Assembly (NCBI GenBank): GCA_963855995.1
Contig: OY979716.1
Span: 37,659,624 to 37,723,623 of the forward strand
Reading direction: 5' to 3'
DNA: 64,000 nucleotides
Origin: Muricea muricata
Taxonomy: Eukaryota; Cnidaria; Anthozoa; Malacalcyonacea; Plexauridae
Shown here: positions 10,506-21,566 of the stretch, piece after piece
Layout of the letters: each line of letters starts with the position of its first letter
How positions within the stretch are numbered: position 1 is the first letter of the stretch
Position numbers and translations under genes: made by a program
Notes under the pieces: model-generated
Told to the model about the DNA's origin: nothing
What the model saw: the letters and a program-made list of their open reading frames with translations, nothing else
Database searches by the model: none

Positions 10506-12213
10506 ATGTTAAATAAAAATCAAATGAAGGTTGAGAGGTTGATTTACCAGGGGTACAGTGTACTTATTACAGGAAAAGGTCGCAGCGGAAAGTCCTACTT
10601 TCTACACTCGATTTTAGAGAAATTGAGAGCAAGAGGAGATCATTGTTTTTTTACAGCGCTGACAGGTAAAGAGGCCATGAATGTTGGCGACGTGACCGTA
10701 AATCATTTCGCTGGAATCGGAACAGGTTCGAAGGGAGCTCATCAACTTATCGCTTGTATCCAGTCAAACGAGGAGGCTTTGAAAAGATGGCAAAGCTGCA
10801 ATGTATTGATCATCGACGCGGTCTCTATGCTCAGGAGAGAATTGTTCGAGAAACTCGAAATGATTGCAAGATGTCTGAAAGACAGCTCACAGTCATTTGG
10901 GAGCATTCAGTTGATATTTTCCAAAGATTTTTACCAGCTAAGACCAGTTATGCAAAGCTATGCCACCAATGAAAGTCTATTGTTTCGCTAGTCCTATGTG
11001 GGCTTCTTGTGTGGATGTGTGTGTTTTTAGATGAGAACTATCAGCAGTGTGATACTGACTTGATAGATATGCTTGATAACTTTTGTATGGGTGGTTGCCT
11101 CTCATCACACTCCCGTCTGCTGAATTGCGATCCTCTCGATATTGTCAGAATTACATTCGCATAGGGAGAGTGTAACACAAGCAAATGACGAGTGTCTGGC
11201 ACTAATACCAGGTAATATATATCAACTCATATTGGCTGATGATATAATATTTTTATATCATATTGTTTTGTAGAAATTTCCAGGTGTTTACAAATAATAA
11301 TCTACACAACTTTATAAAAATTCACTTCAAATTCATTACTGTATAAAAAAGGCAAAAAGCTGCTATAGTCACTGACCAGTGACTATCACTTCTTCAGACA
11401 CAGTGGATCTTGACCAATCGGAATGCAGGAAAATCAATAGTCACCTGGAAATTTATACTAATATGAATAGTCTGGGTATTAAAATTAACTGGATTTAATG
11501 GGAAACTAACCATTAATGCTCAGGTGTAGAGTGTTTTCCATGACATCAAAATATTCTTTCTATTGCAAAACATTCATTACAAGTATATTGATTTTATATG
11601 CAAGCACATTAGAATCGCCAATTGAGAGTCCTTGATTGATGCGTTCTGGTACACGAATCACACAACAACTTGTTTACATTATAGTAATATATAAATATAT
11701 CTATTAGGTCCATCACACCACTACTGCTCAAAGGATTATGGTGCAACCGATGCCTTGAAAAATTGCTCTGCACAAAGAAATTTGGTTGTTAAATTATATG
11801 CCAGGGTTGTTCTCCTTAAGAATTTGAACAATGAAGTAGTAAATGGACAATGTGGGACAATTAGTTCATTTATGGTGGTTTACCTTATGTTAGTTTTGAC
11901 AATGGCATAGTTCAAGTGAACTGTCTACTGTGGAAGTAGATGGCATTGTGGTGGCCAGTAGAAAGCAAGTACCATTAGACCTTGCATATGCTATTACCAT
12001 GCACAACAAAAGCCTTTTTGACTTTCTAGAAGTCGACTTATCAAGTGTCTTTGAACCAGGGCAAGCCTGTGTTGCTGTTTCGAGAGAAAGAACTGTTGAA
12101 GGACTGCAAATAAGAGCATGTCAAGAAATATTGCCTCAAATTGTTGTGGATTTTTATTCCAGTTGTATTGTCAAAGCTACCAAGTTAATTGTAGAAGATG
12201 TGCTAATGCCCTA
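10506..12213 (+). pseudogene. PIF1-like helicase relic with one recognisable intron
   Basis: Exon 1 starts MLNKNQMKVERLIYQGYSV and has a Walker A box GKGRSGKSYFL (normally GxAGTGKS), a Walker B box LIIDAVSML with the catalytic Glu replaced by Ala, and IQLIFSKDFYQLRPV (normally GDFxQLPPV). After stops from 10991 on, LHSHRESVTQANDECLALIP ends at a GT donor at 11212. The acceptor AG at 11706-11707 rejoins in frame to HYCSKDYGATDALKNCSAQR and KLYARVVLLKNLNNEVVNG. The C-terminal UvrD-like part, VFEPGQACVAVSRERTVEGL, closes the gene. PIF1 enzymes unwind DNA 5'-3'; stops and lost catalytic residues make this copy inactive. No Helitron Rep domain is seen nearby. Confidence 0.8.
11365..11386. repeat. 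22-bp palindrome inside the PIF1-like intron
   Basis: ATAGTCACTG and CAGTGACTAT are separated by two bases. It is followed within 40 bp by gaccaatcggaatgcagg, similar to the context of the palindrome at 5733. It is probably the end of a MITE within the intron. Confidence 0.6.
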
Positions 12214-12236
12214 AAAAAAAACGTGATACCACTTTC

Positions 12237-13349
12237 TTGCCAAAAATTGATGTGAACAAATGTATCTCTGTTCCCAGCACTGCAACAGAGACTCAGTTTG
12301 TTCTGAAGCAGCCATTCCTTTCCAAAGATCTTGCTAAAGGTGCCATGGACAAAATTCATAGGCATGTCAGAGAGGACTTTCAAGTAGGTGATGACACTTC
12401 AGGTATATTAAAATATCTAAAATTAGAAGAGAATGATGAACAAATTATCCATTTCAATTCAGATTTGCACATTCGTGATTTTTGCAAGTGGCTACGGTGT
12501 GTTTATGAACAAATGCACCAAACTGATAAAAGCTCAACACCAGACAGGAAGAAATTTTCTGGAATCACGAGACAGCTGCATTGCTCATACATCGTCTCAA
12601 TTGCTTCAATCGAAAAGCTACAGTAGTATATACAAGGGCTGTGTATGCAGAGTTTATGAAACGAAAAGCTGAAGATCTGAGGAAAGCATATTTAAATGAC
12701 CCCACTCAATTTACCCCACTCACTGCACAACTGTTGAAGCACAAGGAAAATTAAGAGATATTGCCAGTTGGGTGATAAGTGAGGAAATTAAAGCTTGTAT
12801 AGCATATGTCAACCACTACAAATGTTCCAAATCATCAAAAGTTGCTGATCAAGTTGAAAGAAATAGAACAATCAAAGCTGTCCTAAATGAGCTTAAAACT
12901 ACTAAAATTAATGTACTAGATGGATCAAAGTATCCTGAAATGCTAGAGCATGCCATTTTGTATGACAAAGGGGGCAAAACCTATGTCACAGATGCAGTAT
13001 TTGAGTTTTTTCTTCAACTTTCCTTGCTTGCATCCACTTTACTTTCAAACAGAAACATTCATGCTTTCAAAAAGAATGTCTTATCTAATGCTTATACTCA
13101 GATTCTGAAACAGAAGAAATCTTTCCAACTTCTAATAAAAAACAAAATTGGAAATGATGATAGCAACTCTGGTGATCAAACTGTACTTGAAAGTGACATA
13201 GGTGTAGGTGAGTCTTATGGTCATGAAGATGCATTGCCATGTGCAAATAGCAGTAGTCACGATCTCGAGATTGAAGATGCATTAGCAAGTGACATAGCGT
13301 TAGACAAGGAGTCTTATGAAGATGCATTGACATGTACAGGTAACATGTG
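12237..13349 (+). pseudogene. Unrecognised ORF downstream of the PIF1-like gene
   Basis: Three frames joined by frameshifts (near 12540 and 12740) read as one hydrophilic protein of about 370 residues: PKIDVNKCISVPSTATETQF, KQPFLSKDLAKGAMDKIHRH, then FWNHETAALLIHRLNCFNRK, KRKAEDLRKAYLNDPTQFTP, and GKLRDIASWVISEEIKACI. The tail carries acidic repeats around EDALPCANSS, EDALASDIAL and EDALTCTGNM. No enzyme motif is visible. It begins 24 bp after the PIF1-like stop on the same strand. Proteins of this look accompany PIF1-like genes in other invertebrates by my recollection, but the function is unknown. Confidence 0.45.
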
Positions 13350-13400
13350 ACATATATGTCATTGAGCACTCCTTACCATTTCACAAACCATAACTAACTT

Positions 13401-13402
<2 letters not shown>

Positions 13403-13433
<31 letters not shown>
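13403..13433. repeat. (AC)n microsatellite
   Basis: About fifteen uninterrupted AC units. Minus-strand frames here read as alternating Val and Cys and are not coding. Confidence 0.98.
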
Positions 13434-13440
<7 letters not shown>

Positions 13441-13557
13441 AGACATTCATATTAGAAACCATGTATTCGCTACTGTTCGCTACTTCATGCTGCTCTTGCT
13501 TCGCAAAAAGCATGAAACTCAGAGTAGCGAATAAATGGTATTTAATATGAGTAGTCT
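13441..13557. repeat. 117-bp foldback hairpin
   Basis: The outer arms AGACATTCATATTA and TAATATGAGTAGTCT pair, then ATTCGCTACT with AGTAGCGAAT, then TTCATGCT with AGCATGAA, leaving a loop rich in cttgcttcgc. It begins just after the AC microsatellite. A small foldback transposon is likely. Confidence 0.7.
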
Positions 13558-13739
13558 CTTGTCTACTCTTGTGCTGGTGTGATGAAACTTCCCCAATCAT
13601 ATATAACCATATAATTATGTAATTCTAATAAAGCAGACACTAATCTATATATTGGTATTCAAATATATAGAGGGAAGTACATGTACACATGGATTGGTCT
13701 TTCAAGATGAAGTCACGTCAATATTGTTGAACGAATTGT

Positions 13740-14115
13740 CCACCAATTTTGTGATATGATGTCGGCAGAAACTGTAAGGAAGTTTAAGAGATTGAATGAA
13801 CTTAAGAAGAGCAGTGCTTTACGACAAGGTCTTCAAGCTAAAGCAGAGAAAAAGATAAACCAGATGGTATCGTTTCAGTTACAAATATAATTACAGATCC
13901 GCTTCCAAAATCAGCTACGCATTTTTCACTTAAAGCCATGTCGTGTAAAGGTGATAATGTGTTTGAATGTTACTCACACATGGACTTGAATTTTATCATG
14001 TTGGGATACGATGTTCCACCCAGCAATGAAAACAAGAAGAAAAAATCCAAAACATTGGTGGATATAATAAAGGCATGTGGTGAAGTAATGCCACGCCCTG
14101 ACAAGTTGACCTAAA
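13740..14115 (+). pseudogene. Unrecognised exon-like ORF
   Basis: A plus-strand frame reads MSAETVRKFKRLNELKKSSA, shifts frame near 13850, and continues DPLPKSATHFSLKAMSCKGD, DLNFIMLGYDVPPSNENKKK and CGEVMPRPDKL before a stop. Composition is protein-like, but no domain is recognised. It might be the 5' part of the P2X7-type gene that follows or an independent transposon fragment. Confidence 0.3.
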
Positions 14116-14515
14116 ATGTACAATGCGATAACAGCGTCGACAGTCGGCAGCAACATATCAAACGTAGTTTCAGGAGTACAAAACCCAGAAAATTCAGAAC
14201 ATCAGCAAGCATCTTTAAACAAAGGTAGAAAACATGGTTCATACTTAAAGTGCTACTAAACCCAAAATGGGTTTTTGATGATTCAGATATAGCTAAAAAA
14301 GTTAGTTAATACTTTCTAGACTAGTTTTTGCGTAAAACTTTTAGTTTTTGAGATATGAAGGCTCAAACATTGAAGTTTGAGCAGTTTTAGAAAAAAAGTG
14401 CACACTACGGGCGATTGGATCCACAGAACGATCATCTTGCAATTACTTTAGAATTGTATTACAGCTTTAAAAACACACATACAAAATACTACAGGACTTC
14501 AAAATTAGGGAAGAA
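14116..14515. other. No gene; possible MITE end
   Basis: The stretch gtgctactaaacccaaaatg and the following gggttt form a short stem near 14250, as at ends of some MITEs. No partner end was found. Confidence 0.25.
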
Positions 14516-15260
14516 ATGTCCAGCTCACATTCAAATTCGAGTAGCTACAGCAATGTACTACCTAATAATCTATACGAAGTAGAAGATGAGCTAAAAGAAA
14601 GCAAGAAAAGCGATGATGAAGCAATGCCAATAGCAACAATGACAACATAGATGACAATAGTGACATTGAGGCATATTTTGATGAGCCAATGGCAGACGAA
14701 GCATGGTTGGCAGGTTATCTGTGAAGGCGAGAAGAAGATAAGGAAAGACAGCAAGAGCTCCAACTTTGTTTTAAATGGAAACGAACCTGCTACTTCATGG
14801 TAAATTCTGTCGTTCTGCATTATGTAATTTTTGTTTGATCTTGCCTGTTCGCATGTCAGTGTATGTATGTGCATATAATTGTGTTGTTTTTTAAATAGGT
14901 GTTCTTGTGGAAACTGTAGGATTGAACAGTTACAAAATGCAAAGGAATGTAATTGTTGCAAAGAAATTGAGAATTGTGTTGAATTCATCTCAAAATTTTA
15001 CAAAAACCCCCTGAAAATGCTTCATGGACCATTCTGGATTTTCTGCTGTTTGCCTTAACATATCTTCATTAGAAATAGATACTTGAGATTCTTTATAAAC
15101 CCTTGTTCATTTAAATACATATTTACATGTACATTGAACTTTTTTGTTCAAAGTTCTTCGAGGTGTTGCTTACAGGCAGTTTTACACGTATGGTACATGG
15201 TCGATTGAAAGACAAAAGAATACCAGCTGCAGGATTAGCCCTTACACTAGTGGGAACTAA
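14516..15260 (+). pseudogene. P2X7 C-terminal (ballast-type zinc) domain gene, copy 1
   Basis: Exon 1 has an acidic N-terminus; DIEAYFDEPMADEAWLAGYL is readable after frameshifts. A GT donor at 14800 and an AG at 14897-14898 bound a 99-bp intron, and joining gives ATSWCSCGNCRIEQLQNAKE followed by CNCCKEIENCVEF. The W-CxCGNC...CxCC spacing is that of the zinc-binding intracellular domain of P2X7 receptors, which also occurs alone in many animal genomes. Later pieces LRGVAYRQFYT and HGRLKDKRIPAAGLALT match its C-terminal half, interrupted by frameshifts. No receptor transmembrane part is present. Stand-alone copies have unknown roles, and this one looks dead. Confidence 0.75.
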
Positions 15261-15371
15261 AATAAAAAATCATTGTATTTAGGGTATTAAACACAAAATA
15301 AGTATATGTTGTACACATGTTGTATTATGTTTCACAGGATTTGTAACAGTCTTTACCTGGGTTAGTAGGAG

Positions 15372-15563
15372 GGACATCCGAAAGCTGCATGTTATCCCTT
15401 GATTTCTCTTTTTGAATAGTTTCCTCCCGTGGTTGTTTCACAAGCATGGTATTCATGGGTGGTGGTACTTGTGCCTTCAGTTCTATCATGGCATCTTTTA
15501 ATTTGTCCTTTTAAGCGGCTTCTACTAATGCTTCGAATATATCCCCAACATAACCTGTAATAA
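15372..15563 (-). pseudogene. Unrecognised minus-strand exon
   Basis: On the minus strand an acceptor (attacag) precedes a reading VGDIFEALVEAA, then one stop, then KDKLKDAMIELKAQVPPPMN and ends at PTNPG followed by GTAAAG. The splice signals and proline-rich composition suggest a real exon of an unknown gene. It lies directly against the left end of the hAT element, which may have separated it from the rest of its gene. Confidence 0.35.
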
Positions 15564-15567
15564 AAAG

Positions 15568-18254
15568 CAGACTTGTCAAACTTTTTCAAGAAAAAACAGT
15601 GAGATTGTTTACAAAATAGTGAGACTATAAGAAAATGTGTTTTACTGCACCTTTTGTGTAATATTTTTGAAAGTACATACGATCTCAGTCAATCTGTATA
15701 CTGGTAGTAGTAGTAGTACTAGTAGTTTAACAAAGCAAAAAATAATGTATAGATTATAATTTAACTGTACCATACTATACACTACTGCACATTCAACTGT
15801 CTGTCAATTATTAACAGTTTCCACCACTTTAATCATGCTTTTTGTTATAAGTTATTGCAGCTTTTTTCGAATCTTTTAGGATTTGATCACTCGGCTTCCA
15901 CTTGTAAAATGGCGTGGATGCTTCTGGGTATTGGGACTTCATTGTCAAAATGCTTGACAAGGTGCCATCAAGCTTAAGTTTAGAAGGACTGTCCGTTTTG
16001 TTCTTTCGCACAATGCTAAAGAGTCTTTCTTGTTCAGCATTACTATGGGGAATGACAAGAACGATCTCGGCAACCTTTGAAAGTTGTCTGAAACGGCAGT
16101 TCGGGGGTGTTTCTCGAACTTTTAATTGGCCTAGATGCCACCATAGGATGTCCACTCTGTGACGAACAATTCCATTCCCATCTTCATCATAGTCATCGAT
16201 AACCTTTGCTTCTTCCCATACTTGTTTGCCAATACATTCATCAGTAAGGGTTTGATAATCTACAAATTCATCATAAAGTTCATCAAAGTTCATGTCCTGA
16301 AGCAATGGAAGAGAGGAAAATGTTTCCAGGAAGAACTGTACATGATCCCATCTTGCATCGATACGGTGCAATACATCTACCCAAACAGCATTACACAGCA
16401 CGTCATTATTAACTGGAAATTTTTCCAAAATGTATTTCTTAAAATAATGGTGGACAGCAGAATGTAACTTTTTGTAATCGGAGTCGCTAATTGTTCCATT
16501 ATTATGTAGCCGGTTGAGCGTAAACTTTGTGGTGCCACCTAAGAATAATGATTTTGGCTCCAAAAACATTTCTTCATTGTCAAGGTTGAGTTCAGCTATC
16601 GAACCTATATTTTTTCCAAGGGTCTCTATTGCTGGCTTGAGAACCGGGATAGTAGGCTCGTCTCTTTGTAAGAGAAGGTTAAAAGTTGTAAATAATGAAA
16701 TTGAAGATGTTTTAAAAAGCAGAGCAGGTTCCAGCAAGGGATTGTCAAAAACCTGGGACAACCTTTGAAATTGCTGATCAGTAGACTCTTCACTTGCAAA
16801 GTAAGATCTCAAACTAGGGAACTTTTTAAGAATTCTTTCCATGCAGCGTAATGATAACCATCGTACATGTAAATGTTTTAAGATTGCTTGATATTCCTGA
16901 TTACAAAACTCAAAGTACTCAAGCAGCTTTCCTTTTCGCTTTGAACTTTTTTCGAACCAATAAAAACAGTCTACGTAAAAATCTTCTACATTAAGTCCTA
17001 AAACATTGCTGAAGGCATTATTTGCATGGCTGGCTGCAATGTGTGAAAGATGACAGGGGCAATCGGCAATAAACATTTCTGGATTCTTCTCTAAAAAACG
17101 TGATGCTACAGAATCATTTCTTCCAATCATGGTATTTGTATTATCAATACTGAAACTAACACAGTTAGACCATGCATAGAATCTTTGGTGAATTTCTCAT
17201 CAATTGCTTCAAAAATTTTAAAAGCTTTGGCCCCATGTTCCTCTTCTGTCAAGCACATATCAAAAAAATGGTTGGTAACAGTTTTCAACCGATTAACATC
17301 CAAGATTCTTATGCTGACAGGGTTCATTTTTGGACACCTGTATCATTCGATCCATCTGTGCCAACACTATAAGGATGCGCTTTACAATGATCTACGATGT
17401 ACTTGTGACATTGAGGGGCCATAGCCTCATTCAGAATAGCAGCTGTTTTTGTTCTTCCACATGAATATAATGAGGCAATTGAGCTATCTGGAAATATTTG
17501 TTTAAAAAGAGGGCCAAGATGATCAGCGGTAGCTATGGGTAAATTATCCTGCATAAGAAAGTTCGTGACTTTTACTTTGGCGTTAGTTACCTTTTTTGAA
17601 TGGGTTGTTTCCTCATTTGATGCAAACCTAAGACTTTTCTGTTTCTTAAGTTGGCCTGGATTTTTCTTATGCATGTCTCTTTTGCAGTGCACCTTTACAT
17701 TGCCAAGACCTTGGTGGTGGTGTGATACGTTTTTGCTACAAAGAATGCAATGGAACTTGTGTTTATCACAAGGAACAGCTCGTATTGGAAAGTCTTTTTC
17801 CCATTCTGATTTGAATACAACTTTATACGTTGCAGCACCTTTATATTTCCGTTTTACCATGTCCTTTCGTATTACACTCTCTGATGAATCACTAACACAT
17901 TTAGTTTCACTATCGACCAATTTGTTTTGGCATGATTGAATATCAGCTACTGAAGCGGAACGTTTTGACATGGATGCCATTTTTATTTGCCTCATCTGCC
18001 CGACTAATTGTGTGTATGACTAATTTAATAAATTATGTATGTGTTAAAATAAATTAAAATTAACAGCCCGCTCAGAGTCCTAATGCAGGGCGTTGTGTAA
18101 TTGCGATCCTTATTTCTGTTATATAGTCTTGCACAAGCCAAAGCACTGTTTATTTTATGATTTATCGGGAGATTTAAGTGCAGAATCGTGAGACAGTGAG
18201 ATTGTTACGAAAATAGTGAGTCTCATGGTAAAACCGTAAGACTTGGCAAGTCTG
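15568..18254 (-). mobile_element. hAT element with terminal and subterminal repeats
   Basis: The left end is CAGACTTGTCAAA, and the complement of the right end is CAGACTTGCCAAGTC: short hAT-type inverted repeats starting CAG. Just inside each end is a direct copy of AGTGAGATTGTTT...AAATAGTGAG (15600 and 18194). The flanks are ataaaaag on the left and aaaaagtt on the right, so an 8-bp duplication is not exact. The 2.69-kb element contains a single minus-strand transposase frame spanning most of its length. Confidence 0.75.
15829..17995 (-). pseudogene. hAT family transposase with N-terminal zinc finger
   Basis: The N-terminus has a BED-like finger, CILCSKNVSHHHQG...HCKRDMHKK (Cys pair then His pair), then HPYSVGTDGSNDTGVQK with the first catalytic Asp. 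Two one-base frameshifts, at about 17327 and 17178, break the frame. Afterwards FIADCPCHLSHIAASHANNA, DCFYWFEKSSKRKGKLLEYF and HLHVRWLSLRCMERILKKFP follow the hAT core. The C-terminus has PHSNAEQERLFSIVRKNKT, the hAT dimerisation block. About 720 residues, otherwise uninterrupted, so this is one of the youngest coding relics of the window. It would cut and paste DNA through a DDE-type RNase H fold. Confidence 0.88.
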
Positions 18255-19465
18255 AAAAAGTTTTAATTATTGCACTATATTCTTGGGTTTCACCATCACA
18301 TTTTGCAGTAAATATGAATGGGGGTCAACCCAATATATACTGAGGATTATGCCGTATTGTAGAGAGCAAGTCTCACAAAATTGCACACATTTGCTGCCTA
18401 ACACCAGGTCAACACCTACAGTGAAATATTATTTTCTTCTGATGACTGTATATATGGATTTGGAGTTAGCCCCCAGTAAAATTTATGATCTCACATGAAA
18501 CCCAAGAATTGCATTGAAATATAGAAAACCAACAATTTTACCAAGACCCCTGTGTATAGGAAAATGGGGGGTTGGACAATATTCATTCTTTAAATCTGAC
18601 TATATGTTCATGCTTACTAAAATTTTGTTGCACTGTAATCTTTCGAAGAACAGCTTACCCATTCATGAATTTTAGATATACCACATTGTATTTGTTCCAC
18701 ACCATCTTTTGTTTTCTTCTCATGGCATAGATTCTTATTAAAATGCATTACTGCGATTGCATCCCTGCAATAAAAAAGCAACACATTGCATTTAATCTGC
18801 TCATGCGTATGGATTTGTACATTTTTGTTCTAGAAGTAAGCTTAGATAATTTTCAAGTGTCCAATATTTTGAGTGTGAGCTGGTCACAGATGAGGTGGGT
18901 TACTTTTTAGAGAGGCCTTATGTTTGCACACTTTTTTGGTGGGATGTGGTAAGGGAGGGCACGAGAACATTCTTGAGGGGTATGCACTCCCTCCCAGAAA
19001 ATCTGTCTTGTGTAACATGCATAATTATAGTATGTCATTTGTGAATTCTGAGCACTGACTGGTTAAGAGCTGTGTTGACATAACTTAAATGTCAACACGG
19101 AAATTTTCCTACCACTATTCTTTGTGCTATATTTTAATGCTTACATTTTTGCTTATTAATGTACAGTTATATCAACACATACTAATGAAAATGAGAAAAA
19201 CTCAAATTTTGTGTTAAAACATTCATGTCGTGTTTCCACACAATTTCTTGTTTTTCCAATTTCCACTTGTGTTGATATAATTGTATATCAACATGGAAAA
19301 TGTTTTTGCTGCCAAGCGCCAGCGAGGCAGCACACTATTCTTGACGTTACACGAAGTTCTTGCTTTTTCGTGTCCAGTTCCCCGGCCGAGTTATATTTAG
19401 TCGAAATCTCAATTTGTGCGGTGGAGATGTCAGCAATTCCGGGGGAAAATTAAGTATTCAGGTTG
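18255..19465. other. No gene seen
   Basis: AT-rich unique-looking sequence. Plus-strand frames at 18283-18498 and 19211-19453 are short and show no domain. Confidence 0.5.
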
Positions 19466-19545
19466 GTTTTTAAAATGAGGGGGTTAGCCCGGAAAACTAA
19501 GTATTCAGGTTGGTTTTTAAGATGAGGGGGGTGGTCAACAAAAGT
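19466..19545. repeat. Tandem duplication of a ~43-bp unit
   Basis: taagtattcaggttggtttt followed by taaRatgaggggg occurs twice in succession, separated by a few bases. Confidence 0.75.
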
Positions 19546-19559
19546 CGGAAAAAACTCGG

Positions 19560-20260
19560 AAATTTGATCAAATCTCGATTCAAATTGAAAGCTGAAGAAA
19601 TATTACTAAAATTGTAAGCTCAAGAAATATTACAAACGTGTCAGCTATAGCCTCAACAAGAAACATTACAAACGCCTCAGCTATAGACACAAAGTCCGAC
19701 TTCAAATGGCAACGAGTGTTTGTGCGTCCGACTTCAAATTGATTAAATGTCGATTAAAACTGAAAGCTCAAGAAATATTACAAACGCCTGAGCTATAGAC
19801 TCCAGGGTCCGACTTCAAATGGCAACGAGTGTTAGTGTGTATATTCATGTACTCATGTTGTTCTGCTCAATTAATTCTTTTATAAAATGTTAGCTATAGA
19901 CCCCAAAGTAAGCAATATTACTATATTGTCACCTATAGACGCAACGAGTGTTTGTGTGTATACTGATAAGCTCTTCAAATGGCAACGAGTGTTAGTGTGT
20001 ATATTCATATACTCGTGTTGTTCTGCTCAATTAATTCTTTTATAAAATGTTAGCTACAGACCCCAAAGTAAGCAATATTACTATATTGTCACCTATAGAC
20101 CCAACGAGTGTTTGTGTGTATACTGATATGCTCATGATATTCTGCCCAATTAATTCTTTTGTAAAATGTTAGCTATACAGACTGCAAAGTAAGCAATATT
20201 ACAAACGTGCCACCTTTAGACCCTAAAGTCTGACTTCAAATGGTGACAAATGTGTATGAT
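19560..20260. repeat. Complex tandem repeat, 160-bp higher-order unit
   Basis: Units beginning cttcaaatggcaacgagtgt recur at 19813 and 19973 (period 160 bp). A third, shortened copy runs from about 20133. Within each unit the segment caacgagtgt...gtatactgat is itself a diverged half-copy, and shorter blocks (tcaagaaatattacaaacg, agctatagac, gtccgacttcaaat) recur from 19560 on. No open frame crosses it. It is a satellite-like region grown by unequal exchange. Confidence 0.8.
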
Positions 20261-20382
20261 TTTGGTGTAAAACTGTGCACCAAATTTCATTTTGGTAAGG
20301 TCATTTTTGATAGTTAACACACTTATCACTGAATTTCAATCTCCAAAGTCTGATTTCAAATGTGGATAACTATGATTAAAAT

Positions 20383-20546
20383 TTCAGTCTACGATTACAA
20401 AAAAATATGTCCACATGCACATTTTCCTAGGGCTAGAATGTATTGACAATGTCAATTGAAAATTTTCAGTCCATGATTACAGAAAAATATGTCCACATGC
20501 ACATTTTACTAGGGTTAGGATGTATTGGCAATGTCAATTGAAAATT
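20383..20546. repeat. 82-bp tandem duplication
   Basis: Two adjacent copies of an 82-bp unit starting ttcagtc and containing aatatgtccacatgcacatt, with about 90 percent identity by eye. Confidence 0.85.
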
Positions 20547-20621
20547 ACTGAATAAAGATGACACAATCAAGATGAGAAATTTTAGCAGAATAAACACAAA
20601 TTGGCCCCCGGCTATGGGTGT

Positions 20622-20686
20622 TAGTAAACAGCGTAATGCGTAATACGTAACGGCGTAATCACGTAACGAGAAACAACGTAACGGCA
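20622..20686. repeat. Cluster of CGTAA motifs
   Basis: CGTAA occurs seven times within about 65 bp (gcgtaatgcgtaatacgtaa and onwards). It could be a binding-site cluster or a degenerate short repeat. Confidence 0.6.
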
Positions 20687-20699
20687 TGAAAATCCTTTA

Positions 20700-21566
20700 T
20701 TTGCAAAGCTATTTGAACCAATGTAAAATAAAGAACCTTCTTGTCGCACACTGTGATCAACAGAATTCTTTCTAAGCTGCATGTGTACAACACTATTTTA
20801 AATAGAAATTTTGGCACGCAAGGGAAGGTTTTGAAAAAACTTTCCATGCATTTCTAGCAATAGCAGTAATCTTATCCTGACGTTTCATCCTGTTTTAACT
20901 ATTAAATATTAAACATTAAAGCCCATGATTAACAACAATGCAATGCGATCTTTTGTTTACATTTTTCAGTTATTTTCCTGAATAGCTGCACGCCTCAATT
21001 TTCGGGGCCACGAAAATGCGACAATGGCTGCCTCTAGGCCACAACGTGCTAAGAAACTTATTTCATAGTGGTTGATCTTGCCCCTTTGATAATACAGTCG
21101 TGTTTCCAATTCAGGCACGTCAGCTTACAAATTGCCAGTATTTTCTGTTATTTGTGATAAAATACAGTCCACTTATCATAACAGAAACCAAAATAAATCC
21201 CAAATAAACTTAACTACAAACACAACTTAAAGATGCAGTACATTTCGTTCTGCACACATATGGGATTTCTTATCGTGATATTAATACTGTGTAACTGTAC
21301 TTAGGTTTGTATGTTCTTGCAAGGTCTGACTCTTTTTTGTTGATTTAATTTACTCTAGAAACATGAAAATATAAATAGTTGTTGAATATTAATATCTCGG
21401 ATACAAAAAATGTACCGCATCTTTAATATTACGCTAGCTGGAAACAAAATTAAATTTGCTTCTGTAAACTAAACACAACCCTCGAGTCAAACCACGAGAC
21501 ATGTGACGACATGACCACGCGTTCCGAGTGTCACCATACTGTTAATAGTTGACTTTTAAAGTTTGG
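20700..21566. other. No gene seen
   Basis: AT-rich sequence. A 14-codon frame MAASRPQRAKKLIS near 21025 is too short to call. This should hold the 3' flank of the minus-strand MULE gene, but no terminal repeat was recognised. Confidence 0.4.

Noticed and set aside
10506-13349. Helitron
   Set aside because: A PIF1-like helicase is present, but no Rep/HUH domain, no TC start and no CTRR hairpin end were found near it.
13394-13600. Minus-strand frame with a long Val-Cys run
   Set aside because: It is the AC microsatellite plus hairpin read as protein.
15829-17939. Several plus-strand frames of 80-134 residues
   Set aside because: All are antisense shadows of the hAT transposase.
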